From Pseudomonadota bacterium (lineage in GTDB: Bacteria; Pseudomonadota; Alphaproteobacteria; Rhizobiales; Methylopilaceae), in NCBI GenBank assembly GCA_023430145.1, contig JAEZCD010000334.1:1-5256 (forward strand): a stretch of DNA of 5,256 bases, written 5' to 3'. The notes below the pieces were generated by a model. It did not search any database. It saw nothing but the letters and a program-made list of their open reading frames with translations, and was not told where the DNA came from. Shown here piece by piece: positions 1 to 5,256 of this stretch. Made by a program: the position numbers and the translations under genes. Within the stretch, counting starts at the first letter, position 1. The number at the start of each line of letters is the position of its first letter.

Positions 1-1141
1 GCGGAGCGCTCCGCGGCTCCTTGCCCTCGGCGAAGGGGATCGGCTTGCCGATGAGCTTCTCGATCGCCTGCAGATATTTCGCGTCGGCGCTGGTGACGAG
101 CGTGAAGGCGGTGCCGGTGCGGCCGGCGCGGCCGGTACGGCCGATGCGGTGCACATAGTCCTCGGCGTGGATCGGCACGTCGTAGTTGAAGACGTGGCTG
201 ACGTCCGGGATGTCGAGGCCGCGGGCGGCGACGTCGCTGGCGACGAGCAGCTTCACCTCGCCGGTGCGGAAGGAGTCCAGCGCCGCCATGCGGGCATACT
301 GGTCCATGTCGCCGTGCAGCGCCGCGGCGCTGAAGCCGTGCTTGACGAGCGAGCGGTGCAGGACCGCGACGTCGCGCTTGCGGTTGCAGAAGATGATCGC
401 GTTCTTGAACGCATCGGCGCCGCGAATCACGCGCCGCAGGGTGTCGCGCTTGTCCGGCGCCTCCTTGCCGCAGCCGACCAGCAGCTGCGTGATGGCGTCC
501 ACCGTGGTCGCCGGCCGGGCGACCTCGACCCGCACCGGATCGCGCAGGAAGGCGTCGGCGAGGCGGGTGATCTCCGGCGGCATGGTCGCCGAGAAGAACA
601 GCGTCTGGTGCTTCGAGGGGATCAGCTTGCAGATGCGCTCGATGTCCGGGATGAAGCCCATGTCGAGCATGCGGTCCGCCTCGTCGATGACGAGGATCTC
701 GATGCCGCTGAGGAGCAGGCGGCCGCGCTCGTGATGGTCGAGCAGCCGGCCCGGGGTGGCGATCAGGACGTCGACGCCGCGCGTCAGCTTGGCGTCCTGG
801 TCGCCGAAGGAGACGCCGCCGATCAGCAGCGCCACGTTCAGCTTGTGATTGCAGCCGTAGCGGTCGAAGCTCTGTTCGACCTGCGCGGCGAGCTCGCGCG
901 TCGGCTCCAGCACCAGCGTGCGCGGCATCCGCGCCCGCGCCCGGCCATGCTCGAGCATGGTCAGCATCGGCAGCGTGAACGACGCCGTCTTGCCGGTGCC
1001 GGTCTGCGCGATGCCGAGCACGTCCCGCCGCTGCAGCACCGAGGGGATCGCATGCTGCTGAATCGGCGTCGGCGTCGTATAGCCGGAAGCCTCGACCGCG
1101 GCCAATACCTTCGGGCTCAGTCCAAGTTCTGCAAAGGGCAA
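1..1141 (-). CDS. rhlE: RhlE-type DEAD-box ATP-dependent RNA helicase, 3' end outside window
   Basis: Cytoplasmic RNA helicase that uses ATP to unwind short RNA duplexes; relatives act in ribosome assembly, RNA decay and cold adaptation. I translated 380 codons from the minus strand. Visible motifs in order: Q motif PTPIQ (24-28), Walker A AQTGTGKT (45-52), PTREL (80-84), TPGR (129-132), DEAD (153-156), SAT (184-186), the RecA-2 motifs IIFCNRK (249-255) and ARGLD (306-310), and HRIGRTGR (331-338). Both RecA domains are therefore intact; the missing part is mainly the variable, usually basic, C-terminal tail. The opening FAELGLSP and the Q-motif region resemble RhlE more than DbpA, SrmB or CsdA. 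TTG at 1139-1141 was chosen because the frame upstream, back to a stop at 1220-1222, has no ATG, GTG or CTG. The ribosome site before it is weak. Family is near certain; the exact subgroup is inferred. Confidence 0.93.
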   Translation of the reverse strand, partial: MPFAELGLSPKVLAAVEASGYTTPTPIQQHAIPSVLQRRDVLGIAQTGTGKTASFTLPMLTMLEHGRARARMPRTLVLEPTRELAAQVEQSFDRYGCNHKLNVALLIGGVSFGDQDAKLTRGVDVLIATPGRLLDHHERGRLLLSGIEILVIDEADRMLDMGFIPDIERICKLIPSKHQTLFFSATMPPEITRLADAFLRDPVRVEVARPATTVDAITQLLVGCGKEAPDKRDTLRRVIRGADAFKNAIIFCNRKRDVAVLHRSLVKHGFSAAALHGDMDQYARMAALDSFRTGEVKLLVASDVAARGLDIPDVSHVFNYDVPIHAEDYVHRIGRTGRAGRTGTAFTLVTSADAKYLQAIEKLIGKPIPFAEGKEPRSAP

Positions 1142-1241
1142 ATGAATGTTCCGTGACGCGGTCGCGAGGCGTCGTCCGATATACGGGTGCCCGGTCCCAC
1201 GCCGGGCGACAGCGCTTTCTCAGCGCAGGGGCGACGCGCGC

Positions 1242-1269
1242 AACTTAATTATCGAAGAGGAGAAGTCAA
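1242..1269 (-). promoter_or_regulatory. Weak promoter candidate for the RhlE gene
   Basis: On the minus strand a TTGACT box (1264-1269) is followed 16 bases later by TAAGTT (1242-1247), inside the only AT-rich patch (about 1242-1254) of the gap upstream of the helicase. The -35 match is good and the -10 match is poor (3 of 6). It would give a leader of roughly 95 bases, a length seen before some RNA-helicase genes. The call rests on position and partial consensus only. Confidence 0.2.
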
Positions 1270-1289
1270 TTGTCGGGCAGCGAGAGTCG

Positions 1290-1307
1290 CGCGACACGAG
1301 TGTCGCG
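1290..1307. other. Perfect palindromic hairpin after the secreted-protein gene
   Basis: CGCGACA (1290-1296) and TGTCGCG (1301-1307) are perfect inverted repeats around a CGAG loop, 27 bases past the stop of the minus-strand secreted-protein gene. It could help end that transcript, but no T-run follows on the minus strand, so it is not a classical intrinsic terminator. An operator just upstream of the RhlE gene is an alternative, since perfect symmetry of this size also suits a dimeric regulator. Confidence 0.35.
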
Positions 1308-1333
1308 GGCATCAATTCTGCGTTTTTCATTGC

Positions 1334-1783
1334 TCAATTCGTAGCCGGTCCGAACCGGAAGTCGCCCGGCGTCCGCACGTGCAGGACGAAGGTGTCCCGG
1401 AGCCCATCGGCGCCCGGCAGCGTATCGAGGAACACCGAGGCGTCGTTCTCGGAGGCTTCCACGCGCACGTCGCCGAAGACGAGGCCGCGCTGCGCGACCG
1501 GCGCCACCTCGCGCGTGTCGACCAGCACCGCGCCCTGCGGCGCATCGGCGATCCACTGCACGAAGAGCCGCATGCGGGTGCCGTCGGCGGCGCCGACGAT
1601 ACGCGAGATGCCGCGCGCATTGGGCAGCGTCCACGGGCCGACGACGCGCACGAGGACGACGGTGACCGGCAGCGTGGTGACGATCGCGGGCGGCTGCGGC
1701 GCGGTCTGCGCGCGCGCCGGCAAGGCGGCGCCGAGTGCGACCAGCAGCCCGGCGGCTGCGATGCGCAGGTAGGAACCGAGCAT
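1334..1783 (-). CDS. Small secreted (periplasmic) protein of unknown function
   Basis: A 149-residue protein that I do not recognise. Residues 1-25 form a clear Sec signal peptide: a short N-terminus with R7, an alanine/leucine-rich core (about 8-22), and an ARA|Q cleavage site after residue 25. The mature part of about 124 residues starts with a proline-rich stretch (TAPQPP), has no cysteine and no further membrane segment, and alternates hydrophobic strands with short turns (VVLVRVVGPW, MRLFVQWIAD, DTFVLHVRTPGDFRFG), suggesting a small beta-rich fold. G/C at third positions is high, as in parE, which supports real coding. ATG 1781-1783 was chosen because it places the signal peptide at the very N-terminus and has an AGGG 8 bases upstream. 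A TTG at 1871-1873 with a stronger ribosome site would add 30 residues. It lies 104 bases downstream of parE on the same strand. No function can be assigned. Confidence 0.72.
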   Translation of the reverse strand: MLGSYLRIAAAGLLVALGAALPARAQTAPQPPAIVTTLPVTVVLVRVVGPWTLPNARGISRIVGAADGTRMRLFVQWIADAPQGAVLVDTREVAPVAQRGLVFGDVRVEASENDASVFLDTLPGADGLRDTFVLHVRTPGDFRFGPATN

Positions 1784-1803
1784 GAGGACCGCCCTGTTGC
1801 GCA

Positions 1804-1823
1804 GGCCGGGGCGATGCCCGGCC
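1804..1823. other. GC-rich hairpin between parE and the secreted-protein gene
   Basis: GGCCGGG (1804-1810) and CCCGGCC (1817-1823) form a perfect 7-pair stem with a 6-base loop, 65 bases past the parE stop and 20 bases before the ATG of the next gene. There is no T-run on the minus strand, so efficient intrinsic termination is unlikely. It might stabilise the parE 3' end or modulate read-through. Confidence 0.3.
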
Positions 1824-1887
1824 GCGGGATGATATCGCGTCACCCGGTCCGGTGCACCCTGCGCGGACGCCAAACCGCGGTCCTCCC

Positions 1888-3906
<2,019 letters not shown>

Positions 3907-3936
3907 GGGGTCGGTGAAGTGATTCGAGGAGGGCAG

Positions 3937-3942
3937 AGTGTA
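3937..3942 (-). promoter_or_regulatory. Possible -10 box for parE
   Basis: TACACT on the minus strand, preceded by TGCGG, matches 4 of 6 bases of the -10 consensus. It sits about 30 bases upstream of the preferred parE ATG. No good -35 box is found 16-18 bases upstream. If used, the leader would be short and the alternative ATG at 3946-3948 would not be transcribed. Confidence 0.25.
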
Positions 3943-3998
3943 CCGCATCCGGGCGGCGGGGCTCTCCTCAACCCGGCCCGGGGGCGAAAATGTGGCCG

Positions 3999-4048
3999 CT
4001 TCTTCCCTCTCCGATGGGACCCATCGGGTCTTTTGGGGAGGGAAGAAG
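3999..4048. repeat. Intergenic stem-loop, copy 1 of composite repeat
   Basis: An 11-pair outer stem, CTTCTTCCCTC (3999-4009) with GAGGGAAGAAG (4038-4048), encloses a perfect 8-pair hairpin, CCGATGGG (4011-4018) with CCCATCGG (4020-4027). The block TCTTCCCTCTCC recurs 147 bases downstream at 4148-4159. Layout and position between genes suggest a dispersed intergenic palindromic repeat. A role in parE transcription is unlikely, since it lies upstream of the gene, though it could end a minus-strand transcript arriving from the right. Confidence 0.6.
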
Positions 4049-4070
4049 GCACGTCCTCCGAACGCGCCAC

Positions 4071-4115
4071 CGCGACGACCGCTCCGTCATCCTGCGGCTC
4101 GAAGGAAAGGGTCCA
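4071..4115. repeat. Diverged half-copy of the CGTCATCCTGCGG repeat
   Basis: CGCGACGACC (4071-4080) followed by CGTCATCCTGCGGCT (4085-4099) is the same pair of blocks as at 4217-4226 and 4235-4249. After 4099 the sequence diverges (CGAAGGAAAGGGTCCA in place of TGACCGCAGGATCCA), so the palindromic second half is lost and only the final TCCA is kept. This looks like an older, decayed copy of the element at 4226-4326. Confidence 0.6.
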
Positions 4116-4147
4116 CTTTTCCTTAATAGCGCCGCGACAGCCGCCTC

Positions 4148-4190
4148 TCTTCCCTCTCCCCCTCGGGCCACCTCGGGAGGGGGGAAAGGG
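4148..4190. repeat. Intergenic stem-loop, copy 2 of composite repeat
   Basis: Begins with the same TCTTCCCTCTCC block as the copy at 4001. A 7-pair stem, CCCCCTC (4158-4164) with GAGGGGG (4177-4183), is continued outwards only imperfectly. The inner loop differs from copy 1, while the C-rich left arm and G-rich right arm are kept, which is how structure-conserved palindromic repeats usually vary. Confidence 0.5.
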
Positions 4191-4225
4191 CTCGCCCTCG
4201 GAAGCCCATCATCCAGCGCGACGAC

Positions 4226-4326
4226 CTCTCCGCTCGTCATCCTGCGGCTTGACCGCAGGATCCAACTTTCTCTCTTCCCGACGGAAGAATGGATCCTGCG
4301 GTCAAGCCGCAGGATGACGCGGAGAG
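4226..4326. repeat. Large inverted repeat with nested hairpins (REP-pair/BIME-like)
   Basis: The 30-base arm 4235-4264 is the exact reverse complement of 4290-4319. The stem continues with CTCTCCG (4226-4232) and CGGAGAG (4320-4326) after a 2-base bulge. Each arm is itself a hairpin: ATCCTGCGG, loop CTTGA, CCGCAGGAT at 4239-4261, and the mirror image at 4293-4315. A small hairpin (TCTTCC 4273-4278, GGAAGA 4283-4288) fills the 25-base centre. Palindromes with a CTTGA loop ending in GGATCCA are, to my knowledge, common between genes in Rhizobiales. Two such units in opposite orientation resemble a BIME. No transposase or clear target-site duplication is seen. Confidence 0.8.
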
Positions 4327-4344
4327 TGGGATTGCGCGGAGAGA

Positions 4345-4355
4345 GCAGGATGACG
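4345..4355. repeat. Third fragment of the GCAGGATGACG repeat
   Basis: GCAGGATGACG at 4345-4355 repeats 4309-4319 in the same orientation, and the linker block CGCGGAGAG is duplicated too (4318-4326 and 4335-4343). This suggests a short local duplication of the right edge of the large inverted repeat. Confidence 0.5.
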
Positions 4356-4385
4356 CCGGATGGCGCTCCGGTTATCCGGGCTACA
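4355..4385. repeat. REP-like palindromic element
   Basis: CCGGAT (4356-4361) and ATCCGG (4374-4379) form the stem, followed by GCTACA. The wording GCCGGATGGCGC, then TTATCCGG, then CTACA strongly resembles the enterobacterial REP consensus, of which similar forms exist in other proteobacteria. It is directly fused to the preceding repeat fragment. Confidence 0.5.
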
Positions 4386-4429
4386 CTCGCTGCGTTGCGC
4401 GGCAGGCGAGACCCGGGACGCAGGGCCGA

Positions 4430-4460
4430 AAAGCAAAGCCCCCGGTCAGGGCCGGGGGCT
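4430..4460 (-). terminator. Strong intrinsic terminator, minus strand
   Basis: Read on the minus strand, AGCCCCCGG, a 6-base loop and CCGGGGGCT (stem arms 4452-4460 and 4437-4445) are followed at once by TTTGCTTTT. A 9-pair GC-rich stem with a T-rich tail is the standard form. On the plus strand no T-run follows the hairpin, so it acts on minus-strand transcription, and the only candidate source is the stretch 4461-4782. Confidence 0.7.
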
Positions 4461-4694
4461 CGACGTGAATGCGCGGATTTGCGGGTTGAGGCCCGGGCGC
4501 ATGGCTCACGGGCGGATGAATCGCGCCGCACTCACAGTGTTGATGATGCCGCAGCCTACTTCGCGCGTTCCGCCGGGCCAGCGGTTTCCCGAATGAGGCC
4601 GGCTCCGATCGAAAGCCGTAAAGTCGCGCTGCAGCTACAATCCGCTAGATTGTCTGAGATGCTGCAAGAATTGCCCGGAGTGATCCGCTCAACC
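4461..4694. other. Non-coding stretch between the mini-ORF and the terminator
   Basis: No credible protein gene is seen on either strand. On the minus strand the frame next to the mini-ORF stays open for 54 codons (ending with TAG near 4561) but has no start and no third-position G/C bias. Base composition is less GC-rich than the flanking genes, especially 4600-4720. A nested hairpin is visible: GCAGC (4631-4635) with GCTGC (4661-4665), enclosing ACAATC (4637-4642) with GATTGT (4648-4653). It may be the body of a small RNA or the remains of a gene. Confidence 0.4.
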
Positions 4695-4724
4695 TTACAG
4701 CCCAGCTTGGTCCGGTGGAGTCAT
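4695..4724 (-). CDS. Nine-codon ORF with a perfect Shine-Dalgarno (leader peptide or gene remnant)
   Basis: ATG (4722-4724) opens a short frame reading MTPPDQAGL and stopping at TAA (4695-4697). It has the best ribosome site in the window, AAGGAGGT at 4733-4740, 8 bases before the ATG. The peptide has no run of one amino acid, so it does not look like a classical amino-acid attenuator, and no gene follows before the terminator at 4430-4460. It could be a translated leader of a small RNA, a minimal protein, or the 5' end of a gene whose body was lost or frameshifted. Translation is plausible; function is unknown. Confidence 0.35.
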   Translation of the reverse strand: MTPPDQAGL

Positions 4725-4742
4725 TGTCTTAGACCTCCTTTC

Positions 4743-4765
4743 CCGATGCTTGAAGTCTGCATCGG
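4743..4765 (-). promoter_or_regulatory. Hairpin next to the Shine-Dalgarno, possible translation control
   Basis: CCGATGC (4743-4749) and GCATCGG (4759-4765) make a perfect 7-pair stem with a 9-base loop. On the minus strand the loop bases AGACTTC (4752-4758) can pair with GAGGTCT (4731-4737), which overlaps the Shine-Dalgarno. Whether this part is transcribed is uncertain, because the best promoter candidate overlaps it. Confidence 0.3.
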
Positions 4766-4782
4766 TGCCGTCCGGTCGTCAA
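4754..4782 (-). promoter_or_regulatory. Promoter candidate for the short minus-strand unit
   Basis: TTGACG (4777-4782), an excellent alphaproteobacterial -35 box, is followed after exactly 17 bases by CAGACT (4754-4759), a weak -10 (3 of 6). Transcription would begin about 20 bases before the Shine-Dalgarno of the nine-codon ORF. The -35 and the spacing are the strong points. Confidence 0.35.
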
Positions 4783-4919
4783 GCCCGAACGGGCATCTTC
4801 GGTTCCCGCCCCCGTGGTGTGGCCGAGATGGCGCATGGTCGTCCCGAGAGCGCGGGAGCGGAGCGCGCCGAGGAAGCCGATCGCGGCAGTCGCCCGGAAC
4901 CCGCATCGACGGCCGGGGA

Positions 4920-4948
4920 TTGGTCGTCTGCGTCAGCCCGGCTAGGCT
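4920..4948 (+). promoter_or_regulatory. Promoter candidate for the small membrane protein gene
   Basis: TTGGTC (4920-4925), a 17-base spacer and TAGGCT (4943-4948) lie about 30 bases before the ATG at 4977. Each box matches 3 of 6 consensus bases. The rest of 4783-4976 shows nothing convincing: the frames open across it on both strands lack third-position G/C enrichment. Confidence 0.25.
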
Positions 4949-4976
4949 GTCGCCACGAGGGCATCGGCGAGCCGGC

Positions 4977-5256
4977 ATGAGCCACCACCACCGTCGGAAG
5001 AGAATTCGCCTGTTCGGGCGCGAGGTCCATCTGCCGCAGTCGCGATTCGCCCGCGTCGGCATCGGCATCGGCCTCGTCGGGCTCGGATTCCTCGGCTTCC
5101 TGCCTGTGCTCGGCTTCTGGATGGTGCCGCTCGGTCTGCTCGTCCTGTCGATCGATCTTCCGGTCGTGCGCCGCTGGCGGCGGCGGCTCGAGGTGTGGCT
5201 GATCCCGTGGTGGCGGAGCGCCGTCGCGCGCTGGCGCTGCGAGCCGCCGCCGAAGC
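4977..5256 (+). CDS. Small integral membrane protein (PGPGW-like), 3' end outside window
   Basis: The first 93 codons of a small inner-membrane protein. A basic N-terminus (MSHHHRRKRIRLFGREV) is followed by a long hydrophobic region, about residues 27-58, that breaks at FLPVLGFWM and so probably forms a tight membrane hairpin or two short helices. Then comes a strongly basic, tryptophan-rich segment (VVRRWRRRLEVW, PWWRSAVARWR) expected in the cytoplasm. The core FLPVLGFWMVPLGLLVLS recalls the small PGPGW-type putative transmembrane proteins of Rhizobiales, whose function is unknown; this assignment is from memory of the pattern. Third positions are strongly G/C, unlike the open frames just upstream, which supports coding. 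ATG 4977-4979 is the best start, though its ribosome site is weak; a TTG at 4920 would add an unlikely extension. It is the only plus-strand gene here and diverges from the minus-strand short unit. Confidence 0.7.
   Translation, partial: MSHHHRRKRIRLFGREVHLPQSRFARVGIGIGLVGLGFLGFLPVLGFWMVPLGLLVLSIDLPVVRRWRRRLEVWLIPWWRSAVARWRCEPPPK

Noticed and set aside
113..150. Repetitive GCGGCCGG / CGGCCG sequence near the left edge
   Set aside because: This is the coding sequence for the conserved helicase motif HRIGRTGRAGRTG, so the repetition follows from the amino acids and not from a DNA element.
149..1156. A 335-codon plus-strand frame opposite the helicase
   Set aside because: It is antisense to the RhlE gene, whose motifs are unmistakable; the plus-strand product is repetitive and charge-rich with no recognisable domain.
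4360..4596. A 78-codon plus-strand frame across the terminator
   Set aside because: It begins inside the REP-like element and runs through the terminator hairpin; it has no ribosome site and no coding bias.
4731..4745. ACCTCCTTTC on the plus strand, resembling the 3' end of 16S rRNA
   Set aside because: It is simply the complement of the perfect Shine-Dalgarno on the minus strand. The conserved 16S sequence that should precede it is absent.
4783..4976. Search for a tRNA or other structured RNA upstream of the membrane-protein gene
   Set aside because: No T-loop (GGTTCRA) with a matching acceptor stem was found on either strand, and no cloverleaf could be built.
4750..4980. A 76-codon plus-strand frame ending in an ATGA overlap with the membrane-protein gene
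   Set aside because: The overlap would suit translational coupling, but about one third of its codons end in A or T, unlike the real genes here. It starts with TTG, has no good ribosome site, and its product is a featureless A/G/R/E-rich sequence.
4721..5068. A 115-codon minus-strand frame reaching the Shine-Dalgarno of the nine-codon ORF
   Set aside because: It starts inside the membrane-protein gene on the opposite strand and reads as an arginine/proline-rich shadow without domain features.

Overview
The window is GC-rich DNA from what looks like an alphaproteobacterium, probably of the Rhizobiales/Hyphomicrobiales. This is inference from three things: very high G+C at third codon positions, the Rhizobiales-like wording of the ParE and RhlE proteins, and intergenic palindromes of the CTTGA-loop type. 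No rRNA or tRNA, CRISPR array, insertion sequence or phage gene is visible.

Layout. Positions 1-1141 (minus strand) hold the first 380 codons of an RhlE-type DEAD-box RNA helicase that runs off the left edge; its only usual start is TTG. A 192-base gap (1142-1333) carries a perfect palindrome and a weak AT-rich promoter candidate. Positions 1334-1783 (minus) encode a small secreted protein of unknown function. Positions 1888-3906 (minus) encode ParE, the ATPase/Toprim subunit of DNA topoisomerase IV, complete and with all key motifs. These three genes are co-directional (parE, secreted protein, rhlE in transcription order), but the gaps of 104 and 192 bases do not prove a single operon.

Positions 3907-4976 form a gap of more than 1 kb with no convincing protein gene of normal size. 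Its left part (3999-4385) is a cluster of intergenic palindromes: two copies of a composite repeat about 146 bases apart, a perfect 30-base inverted repeat with nested hairpins, and a REP-like element. Its right part (4430-4782) has the outline of a short minus-strand transcription unit: a TTGACG -35-like box, a perfect Shine-Dalgarno, a 9-codon ORF, and about 235 bases further on a strong intrinsic terminator. What it makes (small RNA, leader peptide or remnant of a lost gene) cannot be settled from sequence alone.

From 4977 to the right edge, on the plus strand, is the start of a small membrane protein with one hydrophobic hairpin and an arginine/tryptophan-rich tail. The protein genes are housekeeping (RNA remodelling, chromosome decatenation) plus two small envelope proteins of unknown role; no shared pathway is evident. 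The most unusual part is the long gap, not the genes.
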